Assembly: GCF_008329965.1 (NCBI RefSeq)
Contig: NZ_CP036150.1
Location: 310,001-374,000 of the forward strand
Source: Oceanispirochaeta crateris
GTDB lineage: Bacteria; Spirochaetota; Spirochaetia; DSM-2461
DNA: 64,000 nucleotides
Reading direction: 5' to 3'
Below are positions 17,857-26,086 of this stretch, piece after piece. The notes beneath the pieces are model-generated. The model made no database searches. It saw nothing but the letters and a program-made list of their open reading frames with translations, and was not told the origin of the DNA. The position numbers and the translations under genes are program-made. Within the stretch, counting starts at the first letter, position 1. The number at the start of each line of letters is the position of its first letter.

Positions 17857-18549
17857 ATGGGTTATGATATGGAAAAAACGGATTATCCTTTTACTCTGGT
17901 ATCCCAGCCGGATTATGGAATGCTCAATGTGAAAATACCCGGGGGTAAGACTCTGAAGGTAGAAGCTTCAGCCATGGCATGGATGGACTCGTCCCTGACT
18001 ATGAAAGCCAAGATGAAGGGTGGTCTGAAACGCATGCTCTCTGGGGAAAATCTTTTTATCAGTGAGTTTACTGCCGGTACTGAAGATGCAGAAATGGGCA
18101 TTGCCCCCGGTTCTCCCGGAGAAATCGGTCATGTGTATTTGGAAGATACCACAGTGTATATACAAAACTCAGCTTTTCTGGCCAGCTCTCCCAACCTGGA
18201 GGTCGCCATTGAGTTTCAGGGTTTCAAAGGATTCTTTTCGGGGGAGAAGCTCTTCATGATTAAGTGTTCCGGGACCGGAGACCTCTGGTTCAACACCTTT
18301 GGCGGTCTCATCGAAATCGATGTGCAAAAAGACTACGTTGTCGACACAGGGTATATCGTTGGGTTTACAGAAGGACTCCAATATGATGTAACCCCCGTAG
18401 CAGGAATGAAGAGCCTCTTCTTTTCTGGTGAAGGTCTCGTGTGCCGTTTCAGTGGAGAGGGCAAGGTCTGGATTCAGACACGTTTGGCGCCGGCTTTTGT
18501 ACGATGGGCTGATCCATTTAGACGGGTTCAGAAAAAGAATAAGGATTGA
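17857..18549 (+). CDS. AIM24/TIGR00266 family protein, third of three
   Basis: This third paralogue has 230 residues: MLNVKIPGGKTLKVEASAMA, GGLKRMLSGENLFISEF and GMKSLFFSGEGLVCRFSGEG. It starts 4 bases after the stop of the second copy, with AAGGAG about ten bases before the ATG, so translation is probably coupled. Its 3' end converges on the TPR gene with a 6-base gap. A short AATAAG/CTTATT dyad spans the two stops and could be a weak two-way terminator. Confidence 0.86.
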   Translation: MGYDMEKTDYPFTLVSQPDYGMLNVKIPGGKTLKVEASAMAWMDSSLTMKAKMKGGLKRMLSGENLFISEFTAGTEDAEMGIAPGSPGEIGHVYLEDTTVYIQNSAFLASSPNLEVAIEFQGFKGFFSGEKLFMIKCSGTGDLWFNTFGGLIEIDVQKDYVVDTGYIVGFTEGLQYDVTPVAGMKSLFFSGEGLVCRFSGEGKVWIQTRLAPAFVRWADPFRRVQKKNKD

Positions 18550-18555
18550 TTCTTA

Positions 18556-19311
18556 TTACTCCGGTATCTCAGATGAACCTTTGACTTGTTCAATCTGATT
18601 TTCAACCTGCGTCTTACTGAGCGTGCTCAGGTAGGAAAACTTTTTTTCAAGGGCGGAATTCAATAAGGATTCCGCCTTCTTTTTATCACCCTTATGGACT
18701 GCTATCAGAGCCGCATTGTACCAGGCATCCGGAAAACGGGGATGACTCTCAATCAGCTTGTCATAGATTTCTTCGGCCATGGCCCATTGCTCTGTTTTAA
18801 TATAGCAAAGTCCAAGGTTATCCTGGATGACCGGAGACTGATTATTGTACTCATAAGCTTCAAGGTTGATTTTTAAGGCCTTGTCCATATCGCCTTTTTC
18901 AATCAGAAAAAATCCTAGGTTAGAGTAGAGGGCCGTTGTTCTGTAATGGCTTTCCAAAAGGGTTTCCAGCTCTGCTATGGCTTCATCTAGATGTCCTTTC
19001 TTCCAATGGATCAAAGCTGAATACGCCCTGGCATGGTTGCTGTTAAATTTACCCTGTGGTGTTGTCATTAAAAAGGTGAAGATCCGCTCGGCATCTTCGG
19101 GGTATCCTTCTTTTAACAGCAGATAACCAACTGTCAGCTGATGTTTGGCAGACAGACCGGCTTCTACGGAATCTTTAAGCATGGCTAGAGCCTTGCTGGT
19201 ATCGCCAGTGTTGTATGTTTTCATGGCTCTGAGGAAGAGAGGAAAGCTGCGGAAACGGAAAAACAGATACATAACCAGCAAAAGAGGTACTATGATCAGG
19301 GTTATATTCAT
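18556..19311 (-). CDS. Membrane-anchored TPR-repeat protein
   Basis: The protein (about 251 residues) has one N-terminal membrane helix (MNITLIIVPLLLVMYLFF) and then tetratricopeptide-type helical repeats. Recognisable repeat units include AYSALIHWKKGHLDEAIAEL, LYSNLGFFLIEKGDMDKALK, IQDNLGLCYIKTEQWAMAEE and AWYNAALIAVHKGDKKKAES. Such proteins are scaffolds for other proteins; the partner is unknown. The start at 19311 is set by GGAAGG eight bases upstream; a longer frame to 19377 has no ribosome site. Confidence 0.82.
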   Translation of the reverse strand: MNITLIIVPLLLVMYLFFRFRSFPLFLRAMKTYNTGDTSKALAMLKDSVEAGLSAKHQLTVGYLLLKEGYPEDAERIFTFLMTTPQGKFNSNHARAYSALIHWKKGHLDEAIAELETLLESHYRTTALYSNLGFFLIEKGDMDKALKINLEAYEYNNQSPVIQDNLGLCYIKTEQWAMAEEIYDKLIESHPRFPDAWYNAALIAVHKGDKKKAESLLNSALEKKFSYLSTLSKTQVENQIEQVKGSSEIPE

Positions 19312-19440
19312 GATGGAATCCTTCCAGTAAGATAAAAATATACAATAAAATGACCCGGGCCCTATTGCAAGGGGCATCAGGATATATTCTGCATCAAATT
19401 TTATCCTAAGTTGAGAAGATTGGGAATGAATGATAGGTCT

Positions 19441-19486
19441 CTAAGTAGAAAGGACAGTCTTTAGAAAATATGTCCTTTCTACTTAG
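19441..19486. terminator. 16-bp perfect stem-loop after sugar ABC operon
   Basis: CTAAGTAGAAAGGACA (19441-19456) and its exact complement (19471-19486) flank a 14-base loop. It lies 42 bases past the stop of the last permease gene (19528, read leftward) and upstream of the TPR gene. There is no T-run on either side, so it may be an mRNA-stabilising or Rho-assisted 3' end rather than an intrinsic terminator. Confidence 0.55.
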
Positions 19487-19527
19487 AAGCTGATGACCAG
19501 GATAGGGGATTTTTTAATAGAATCCTG

Positions 19528-20361
19528 TCAGCCCTTCACGGCTCCTGCGGACAATCCCTTTACAAAGTAATTGGATAAGAGCAGGTAGATGATGATAACC
19601 GGAATGGATGCTAAGGACAGTACGGCAAAAACAAGATCGAGTTTAGTATCGAACTGCCCAAACAGCTGCCCTGTGGCCAGGGGGATGGTATAGTTTTCTC
19701 TGGACTTGATGAGTACGAGGGGAAACCAGAACTCATTCCAGTTAGGGATGAAGCTGATAATACCAGCTGCTGCTAGACCGGGTTTTATCAGCGGGACAAT
19801 GATTCTGGCAAAGATACCAGGTTCACTGCATCCGTCTATGCGGCCTGCTGAACTCAGTTCTTCTGGAACCATCCTGATGTAGTCGTACAGTACAAAGACG
19901 CTCAAAGGGATTGCCATGGCTATGTAGACGATGATCAGCGCCCAGAGGGTGTCGAAAATACTCAGCCGCAGCATGGTAATCATGATATCGATTGTACCCA
20001 GCTTGATGGGAACCACCAGACCGACTACAAAATAGACATAAATGGCTCTGTTGTATTTAAACTTGTACTTGCTAATGGCATAGGCCGCTAGGGCAGACAT
20101 GGTGACCGCCAGAGCCAGTGAAAGGACGGTTACTCCAATACTGTTTAGAAAGTATTTGCCGTAATTAGATATGACAAAGAGGTTTATATACGCATCCAGA
20201 TTGAAGCTGCTTGGAAGACCAAAGGGATTTTTGAAAATCTCTGCATTTGTCTTGAAGGAGGTCATCATCATGACAAACAGCGGGATCAGGATGGAGAGGG
20301 AATAAATCGTCATGGCAATATAGAGGAACGTTTTACTGATGCTTCTTTTTATATTGATCAT
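19528..20361 (-). CDS. Sugar ABC transporter permease (MalG/UgpE type)
   Basis: The protein has 277 residues with six membrane helices and the permease EAA loop (EELSSAGRIDGCSEPGIFAR then IIVPLIKPGL) that docks to the ATPase. It belongs to the carbohydrate-uptake CUT1 group. The start is the ATG at 20361, overlapping the stop of the upstream permease by four bases (ATGA), so the two are translationally coupled. An open frame upstream to 20472 is only the shadow of that gene. No ATPase gene is nearby, so a shared MsmK/UgpC-type ATPase elsewhere is probably used. Confidence 0.9.
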   Translation of the reverse strand: MINIKRSISKTFLYIAMTIYSLSILIPLFVMMMTSFKTNAEIFKNPFGLPSSFNLDAYINLFVISNYGKYFLNSIGVTVLSLALAVTMSALAAYAISKYKFKYNRAIYVYFVVGLVVPIKLGTIDIMITMLRLSIFDTLWALIIVYIAMAIPLSVFVLYDYIRMVPEELSSAGRIDGCSEPGIFARIIVPLIKPGLAAAGIISFIPNWNEFWFPLVLIKSRENYTIPLATGQLFGQFDTKLDLVFAVLSLASIPVIIIYLLLSNYFVKGLSAGAVKG

Positions 20362-21281
20362 TTTTCCAATGCCTCCCTTTTCTTTGTAAAGAAGGTTAGA
20401 AAGGCACCAACACCTATGGTGACTACAATGAACATCATGGTTGCTACGGCGGCTCCCATACCAGTTCCCCATCCACCTCTCTCTGATGATGAGAAGGCCG
20501 TTCTATAAAAGAGGGAACCAAAAAGATCCGTGCTGTAGCCGGGGTCTCCCCTTGTTCCTGTCATGGCAAAGACGATATCGAACTGGGTAAAGTCTCCTAT
20601 GAAGATAAGTATGGTGACAATTCCTACAATGGGCAGGACTGAAGGAAGGATGATATGGTAAATCTCCTGCCAGATGCTGGCTCCGTCTATCCTGGCTGCT
20701 TCCATAATGGATTTACTGATGCCGTCAATTCCGGATGTGTAGAACAGGACTGATTCTCCAAAAAACTGCCAGCTTACAGCGATAGCCACTACGAAAAGGG
20801 CAGAACGGGAATCTCCCAACCAGGGAATGATCAGTTTTTCCAGACCGATGAGATCCAGAAATTTATCAAACACACCATAGTAGGGATTGAGTATTAGTTT
20901 AAAAATATAACCAACTACCAGTACAGACAGGGTCGTGGGGAGAAAACTCAGTTTTCTGATAAACGCCGAACCTTTGAATGAGCGGGTCACCAGTACGGCC
21001 ATAAAAAACCCAAGAACATTCTGTACCAGAGTTACTACGATAAAGAATTTTATATTGTTCCGGAAAGCATTCCAGAATTTTGTATAATACCGCTCTTCTG
21101 TAAACAAGCGGATGTAATTGTCGAGTCCAACAAATTGATCAGGGATCAGACCTTCCCCTGTGTAAAGGCTGTATTTCATAGAGTTTAATATAGGCAGCAG
21201 CATAAAAACCGTATAGACGATGAATGCCGGGAAAATAAAGAGAAACAAAAATTTCGCATGTTTCTTTCTTGCCTCGAGCAT
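20358..21281 (-). CDS. Sugar ABC transporter permease (MalF/UgpA type)
   Basis: The protein has 307 residues, six helices, and an EAA loop reading EAARIDGASIWQEIYHI then ILPSVLPIVG. It pairs with the overlapping permease at 19528-20361 to form the membrane channel of a CUT1 importer. GGAGGG lies six bases before the ATG. The binding-protein gene is 171 bases upstream, and a strong stem-loop lies in between, so permease expression is probably lower than that of the binding protein. Confidence 0.9.
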   Translation of the reverse strand: MLEARKKHAKFLFLFIFPAFIVYTVFMLLPILNSMKYSLYTGEGLIPDQFVGLDNYIRLFTEERYYTKFWNAFRNNIKFFIVVTLVQNVLGFFMAVLVTRSFKGSAFIRKLSFLPTTLSVLVVGYIFKLILNPYYGVFDKFLDLIGLEKLIIPWLGDSRSALFVVAIAVSWQFFGESVLFYTSGIDGISKSIMEAARIDGASIWQEIYHIILPSVLPIVGIVTILIFIGDFTQFDIVFAMTGTRGDPGYSTDLFGSLFYRTAFSSSERGGWGTGMGAAVATMMFIVVTIGVGAFLTFFTKKREALEK

Positions 21282-21346
21282 AAAACTCCCTCCTTCTTAT
21301 CTTATAGATCTATCTCATTTTTAAATGAAGAATCTCAAATAAAACA

Positions 21347-21379
21347 GTTAAAAAGAGCTCTCTGCGTTCAGAGAGCTCT
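21347..21379 (-). terminator. Intrinsic terminator/attenuator between binding protein and permeases
   Basis: On the minus strand an 11-bp perfect stem (AGAGCTCTCTG and complement, 21354-21379) with a four-base loop is followed by TTTTTAACTG. It lies 74 bases past the binding-protein stop and 73 bases before the permease start. Partial termination here would give more binding protein than permease. Confidence 0.8.
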
Positions 21380-21452
21380 ATTGCTAACAATAAGACTCAT
21401 TTTAGTTCCGGGACTGTTCTCCTTCCCGGTTATGGAAATCTTTTTGAGAGAA

Positions 21453-22718
21453 TCAGTAGTACCAGGCCAATCCGTCATCGACATATTTTGCAGCTTCTGC
21501 AGCTGTCAATTCATTGGCATACATTTTCTGAATGGCTTCACCAACCAGCTCGTTTCCACTGGGAGACTGAGCTGAGAGTTTTTCCCATACTGTTCTTACT
21601 GTAGGAACAGAATCGGCAACATAGCTCTGCATTTCTTTAGCAAGGCTGTTGCTCAAGGTGTAATTTCCGGGTGTGTAGGAGAAAAAACCGGGAAGTTCGT
21701 TCATCAGAAGTTGGGCATAGGCCGGAGAAGCGAGCCATTCCATATATTTCTTGGCTTCTTCGGGATATTTTGTGTTCTTGTTCATGGCTATACCACCATC
21801 AACATGGAAACAGTACTGCAGAGTATCGCCTGCTTTGGCAAGGGGAGGTGCAAAATAGCCTACATCTTCCAAACCGCCGAGGTCTTCGAAAATTCCAATT
21901 TCCCAGCTTCCGCCCATGAACATGGCTGCATTTCCAGTTCCGAATATCTGCTGCATTGTAACGTAGTCAATGCCTTCAAATCTTTCGGGGAAGAAGGGCT
22001 GCAGTTCTTTCATCTTTTCCATTGCCAATACAAAATTAGCATCTGTGAATCTGGCTTCTTTGTTCATAAGAGCCTGTCTGGCTTCTTCTCCACCGTAGAA
22101 GTTGGCACCTAAACCGGCGTACATGACTTCATAAAGCATCCAGTTGTCTTTGGTACCTTGAGCAAAGACTGTTTCGCCAGCGTCTTTGAGTTTTGTTGCG
22201 GCAGCAATAAATTCGTCCCAAGTTGTGGGGACAGAAATGCCATATTTTTGAAAAATACTCTTTCTGTAATAAATCCCATGAACAACACCTACGGAAGGTA
22301 TAGCATAGCTTTTTGCCTCAGGTGTGGCCCACGCCGCTACGGCTGCAGAGGGAAAATCCTTGAGGACAGGAAGGACAGAATCCAGTTCCTGGAGCGAGTC
22401 TGTTTTGTAAATCTGATAACCTGAGTCATAAGATCTGAGGAATATGATGTCCGCACCAACGCCGGCTGCCAGAGACTGTTTGAGCTGAGCATCATACTCA
22501 GTATCTTTCACTGGTTGGAAGTCTATTTCAATATTGGGGTTAGCCTTGGTGAATTCCATATTGATGCGGTTCATTCTTTCGATATCTTCCGTTCTCCAGC
22601 TGGTAAAAACAAGTTTAACCTTGTCGCTGCTGCCTGCCATGGCATCCTGGTCACCATTGGCAAAAGTGAAGTTTACTGCTGTAACGATAAGTAAAGCAGT
22701 AATAAGCATTTTTTTCAT
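21453..22718 (-). CDS. Sugar ABC transporter substrate-binding protein
   Basis: The protein has 421 residues. A signal peptide ending NFTFA precedes a mature N-terminus NGDQDAMAGSS; there is no lipobox Cys. The body is a cluster-D (MalE/UgpB-like) family 1 extracellular solute-binding protein: FTSWRTEDIERMNRI, then AAGVGADIIFLRSYDSGY, then AAMFMGGSWEIGIFE. It delivers a sugar or oligosaccharide to the two permeases downstream. AGGAG lies five bases before the ATG. The ligand is not readable. GTAC repeats lie in its upstream region. Confidence 0.9.
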   Translation of the reverse strand: MKKMLITALLIVTAVNFTFANGDQDAMAGSSDKVKLVFTSWRTEDIERMNRINMEFTKANPNIEIDFQPVKDTEYDAQLKQSLAAGVGADIIFLRSYDSGYQIYKTDSLQELDSVLPVLKDFPSAAVAAWATPEAKSYAIPSVGVVHGIYYRKSIFQKYGISVPTTWDEFIAAATKLKDAGETVFAQGTKDNWMLYEVMYAGLGANFYGGEEARQALMNKEARFTDANFVLAMEKMKELQPFFPERFEGIDYVTMQQIFGTGNAAMFMGGSWEIGIFEDLGGLEDVGYFAPPLAKAGDTLQYCFHVDGGIAMNKNTKYPEEAKKYMEWLASPAYAQLLMNELPGFFSYTPGNYTLSNSLAKEMQSYVADSVPTVRTVWEKLSAQSPSGNELVGEAIQKMYANELTAAEAAKYVDDGLAWYY

Positions 22719-22789
22719 AACATCTCCTATTAAGTAGACTGTATATTTCGTCTTAGTTTATTTTCAATCCTATTTAGTTGGGAAGCAAG

Positions 22790-22827
22790 GTACTCAAGTA
22801 CTGAAAAGGGTACTGTTTAGGCCGTAC
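22790..22827. promoter_or_regulatory. Cluster of GTAC half-sites upstream of ABC operon
   Basis: GTACT-CA-AGTAC (22790-22801) is a perfect dyad, followed by GTAC at 22810 and again at 22824. They lie between the binding-protein gene and the response-regulator gene, upstream of the former. They are candidate regulator sites; nothing proves binding. Confidence 0.35.
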
Positions 22828-22846
22828 AAAAACTTACTAGAATGTA

Positions 22847-23491
22847 TTAAATGTGATTTTTAGAGATTCTGATGACTTTTAGCCGGTCATGAGTCCCCAA
22901 TTTTGCATAAATCAGACTCACATGGTTTTTGACTGTCTGTTCGGCAATGAACAGTTCTTCGGCAATTTCCAAGTTGTTCAGACCATTGGATAGGAGTTTT
23001 AAAACCTGTTTTTCACGCTTGCTCAATTCATCAAACCATGCCGGTTTTTCATGAATTACCGTTTGCTTGACAGAGTCTTCTGCCAGGTGTTTTATGATGT
23101 TGGGTGAGATGAGAACCAGCCCATTCCGGGCAGCTTCTATGGAGGAAATCAGCTTCTCCGGGGGAGTGTTTTTCAAGAGATATCCATCGGCTCCATTGTT
23201 TAAAGCATTGTAGATGTACTGGTCGTCATCGAAGGTTGTGAGCATTATAATTTTAATATCAGGAGTCTTCTCTTTGATGATTTTCACAGCTTCCACACCG
23301 TTCATTTCGGGCATTCTTATATCCATCAAGATCAAATCTGGTGCATGAATGCCGGCCATCTTTACAGCCTCTTTTCCATTGATGGCAATATCAATGACCT
23401 CGATGTTTCGGCTCCTGGTTTCAAGCACTGTTTTTAGGCTTTCGGCAAAGAGAAGCTGGTCGTCTACAATTATAATTCTGGTTTTATCCAA
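22847..23491 (-). CDS. NarL/FixJ-type response regulator, no adjacent kinase
   Basis: The protein has 214 residues. The receiver domain (1-120) has the acidic pair IVDDQ, the phosphorylated Asp in LILMDIRMPEMNG, the Thr in IIMLTTFDD and the Lys in YLLKNTPP. The C-terminal LuxR-type helix-turn-helix (about 148-205) reads LSKREKQVLKLLSNGLNN then LEIAEELFIAEQTVKNHVSL. It should bind DNA when phosphorylated. The start is a TTG with no strong ribosome site, but an in-frame stop just upstream leaves no alternative. The usual partner histidine kinase is not next to it. The ABC operon is transcribed in the same direction from just downstream, so it is a possible target. Confidence 0.9.
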   Translation of the reverse strand: MDKTRIIIVDDQLLFAESLKTVLETRSRNIEVIDIAINGKEAVKMAGIHAPDLILMDIRMPEMNGVEAVKIIKEKTPDIKIIMLTTFDDDQYIYNALNNGADGYLLKNTPPEKLISSIEAARNGLVLISPNIIKHLAEDSVKQTVIHEKPAWFDELSKREKQVLKLLSNGLNNLEIAEELFIAEQTVKNHVSLIYAKLGTHDRLKVIRISKNHI

Positions 23492-23689
23492 AGCTGTGAT
23501 CCGTCATTTTACTTAATATATCCTTACACATCATAAGATAGAAATGCCGATCTCTCAATACTTTCCGGTTTCCTAGTCTCCTGAGGGAGCCCGGACTGAT
23601 GTAAAAAAAATCATTCCTAAGGATTTCTCCACACAATGTATCTATGGTATTATTATGGAGTGATTTATTTCATTAAATTTAAAAACTAT

Positions 23690-25900
23690 ATGACATATGT
23701 AAAATACAAATCATCATCACTATTTTTTCTGCTTCTATTCTTTTGTCTCAGTTTTACTGGGTGCGGGAATGTTGAAAATTCAGAAGATAAAATTCCTCAG
23801 GCCGCCTTGGGTGTCTTGGATCTCAGAGATTGGAATTTTCAGGGAAAAGGGCTAATCCCTCTGGAGGGGGAGTGGGCTTTTGTATGGGAACAGTTGCTTT
23901 CTCCTCAAAAGATGAGAGCATCTGATGCGGCCCATTATGCCTTTGTTCCTGATAAATGGTATAACTATTTCATTGATGGTGAAAATCCAGACTCACAGGG
24001 TTTCGCAACCTTTTCCCTTACCCTGATCCTTCCCGGAAAAGAACAGTATTACGGGTTTTCCTTTGATGGGGTTGGCAGTGCCTATACACTCTGGATGAAT
24101 GGACAATTGCTGCTTAAAAGCGGAACCGTTGGAACGAGTAAAGAACAGATGGTTCCGAATAAGATTCCTCAATCAGCTTTTTTTAAATCATCTGGCGAGC
24201 CTTTGGAACTCGTGTTGCATATTTCTAATTTTCATCATAAAAAAGGTGGTTTTCGCAACAGCCTATATGTTGGTCTCCCTAATCAGATTCAAAGCTTCCA
24301 ACGGAATGCCTGGACCCTAGAGGCTTTTACATTGGGTATTTTGTTCATCATGGGGTTATATCACCTATCTGTGTTCGTCTTTAGGAAGAAATTTAGATCT
24401 GCACTTTATTTTGCCCTCCTATGTTTTGCCTTTTTTATGAGGCTGGGAATCACCAATCAGGATCTATTATTATTAGCCTTCCCGTTTGTATCCTGGACGC
24501 TTGCTTTTTATCTGGATTATATTACTCTGTTTTTCATCCCTCCACTGGTGGCTCTTTTTTACCGTAGTCTTTATCCGGAGGATATTCCCCGGGTATTTCT
24601 CCATATATTCTGTGCCCTCAGCGGCCTCTTTTCTCTGTATATAATTCTTGCTGGAACTTATCTTGCCAGTTTTTCCATTCAGTATTATCAGGTACTAATA
24701 TTGTTAGAGATTGGCTATTATCTGTATTTTTTGATCAGGATCAATTACAAAAAGAGGGAAGGTGCTATGGTGATAACCATAGCGTCTATTATTTTATTTA
24801 TTACCTCATCAATTGAAATCTTGTCTCTTTGGGATTGGCTTGGGGCAGACAAGATTGGTGTTTATGGGTTTCTATCTTTCATATTGGTTCAGTCTATCTT
24901 ACTCTCTCTTCGTTATTCTCAATCCTTTGCAAGAGTGGAGAGTCTGACAAAGGCCTTGAAGTCAACCAACCGGTATTTGCAGGAAAGTGAAATCCGTTAT
25001 CGTAATTTCTTTGAGAATTCAATTGATATACTGTTTCTCACCGATGAAGAGAGCAGAATCATCGATGTGAGTCCATCCAGTGAGAAGATGCTCGGGTTTT
25101 CACGGGCGGATGTGCTCCATCGGAAAGTGACGGATCTTTTCAGTTCCGTTGTTTACGATACGCTATATGAGGAACTCTGCCAATCAGGAGAACCTGTAAG
25201 AAACAGCGAAGTCGTCCTGAGGCACCGGGACGGGCATAAAATTGAAGCTCTTGTTACTCTTGCACTCCGCTTTGATGATCAAGGTAATCCCGCCGGACTG
25301 CAGGGAAGTGTCCATGATAATACCGATAAGAAAAGGGCTGATAGGGAAAAGATGAGAATCCTGGAGCTTGAACAGATCGCCCTGACGGACCCGCTGACAA
25401 AGGCATATAACCGCCGGTTCTTCTCTGAAGTTGCCAAGAAAGAGTTAACACGAGCTCAGCGGAAAGGAAGCTCTTTTTCACTTGTAATACTGGATATTGA
25501 TTTTTTCAAAAATGTAAATGATCAATATGGTCACTTGATTGGAGATGAAGTATTAATCAATCTGACTCATCTTTGCCATGAATATATTCGTTCAACTGAT
25601 ATTCTCGCCCGGTTTGGAGGTGAAGAATTTGTCATTCTTTTCCCCGATTCACCAGGAATTGAGACCTTGAAACGGGTTGAACTACTGCGCGAAAATGTTT
25701 CACGTTCCGTTATTGCTCATAAAGATGGCGAAGAAATCCGTATCTCCATCAGTTTGGGGATTTCCAGCTGGAATCCTGGACAGGAATCCAATTTGAAGGA
25801 GCTTCTGGATCAGGCTGATCAGGCTTTATATCAGGCAAAAGAATCGGGAAGAAACAAAGCCCTACTCTTTGGAGAAGATCTTTTATCCGATTTGTCATAG
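23690..25900 (+). CDS. 7TMR-DISM receptor with PAS and GGDEF diguanylate cyclase domains
   Basis: Order of parts: a lipoprotein-like signal (LFFCLSFTGC), a periplasmic beta domain beginning GVLDLRDWNFQGKGLIPLEG, seven membrane helices (about 205-410), a short coiled-coil, a PAS domain (ESEIRYRNFFENSIDILFL onward) and a C-terminal GGDEF domain. The cyclase motif is GGEEF, an active form. A product-inhibition site RSTD sits exactly five residues before it. The protein should make cyclic di-GMP in response to a periplasmic ligand. I use the ATG at 23690, which puts the lipobox at a normal distance; an ATG at 23636 is open, and neither has a clear ribosome site. Its sensor half is like that of the phosphodiesterase at 6241-8214. 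Confidence 0.88.
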   Translation: MTYVKYKSSSLFFLLLFFCLSFTGCGNVENSEDKIPQAALGVLDLRDWNFQGKGLIPLEGEWAFVWEQLLSPQKMRASDAAHYAFVPDKWYNYFIDGENPDSQGFATFSLTLILPGKEQYYGFSFDGVGSAYTLWMNGQLLLKSGTVGTSKEQMVPNKIPQSAFFKSSGEPLELVLHISNFHHKKGGFRNSLYVGLPNQIQSFQRNAWTLEAFTLGILFIMGLYHLSVFVFRKKFRSALYFALLCFAFFMRLGITNQDLLLLAFPFVSWTLAFYLDYITLFFIPPLVALFYRSLYPEDIPRVFLHIFCALSGLFSLYIILAGTYLASFSIQYYQVLILLEIGYYLYFLIRINYKKREGAMVITIASIILFITSSIEILSLWDWLGADKIGVYGFLSFILVQSILLSLRYSQSFARVESLTKALKSTNRYLQESEIRYRNFFENSIDILFLTDEESRIIDVSPSSEKMLGFSRADVLHRKVTDLFSSVVYDTLYEELCQSGEPVRNSEVVLRHRDGHKIEALVTLALRFDDQGNPAGLQGSVHDNTDKKRADREKMRILELEQIALTDPLTKAYNRRFFSEVAKKELTRAQRKGSSFSLVILDIDFFKNVNDQYGHLIGDEVLINLTHLCHEYIRSTDILARFGGEEFVILFPDSPGIETLKRVELLRENVSRSVIAHKDGEEIRISISLGISSWNPGQESNLKELLDQADQALYQAKESGRNKALLFGEDLLSDLS

Positions 25901-26023
25901 CATTCGTCTCTTATTTCTTCTTTTAAAATCACCCAGACTTCATTGATCTTGATTTACGGGACCTTTTAAAATTATAACATGGCTTATTTTGTATTTATAT
26001 ATTACCTTTGTACTAGTGATTAG

Positions 26024-26051
26024 GGTCTTTCTTGATCCTAAAGGAAAGACC
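26024..26051. repeat. Short stem-loop upstream of peroxiredoxin-like gene
   Basis: GGTCTTTC (26024-26031) and GAAAGACC (26044-26051) are exact complements with a 12-base spacer. It lies just before the peroxiredoxin-like gene and after the cyclase gene. It could be a control site or part of the 5' leader; no T-run follows. Confidence 0.35.
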
Positions 26052-26086
26052 TATGACATTTTACCTAACTAGGAGTCTTGTTAAAA

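Noticed and set aside
20361-20472. N-terminal extension of the MalG-type permease
   Set aside because: The extra 37 residues are low-complexity for a membrane protein (rich in Cys, His, Trp) and are a frame shadow of the overlapping upstream permease; the ATGA overlap at 20361 is the normal start.
22847-23635. Hidden sensor kinase beside the response regulator
   Set aside because: The upstream DNA holds only a short divergent gap and the 7TMR-DISM cyclase; no histidine-kinase motifs (H box, N box, G box) are seen on either strand.
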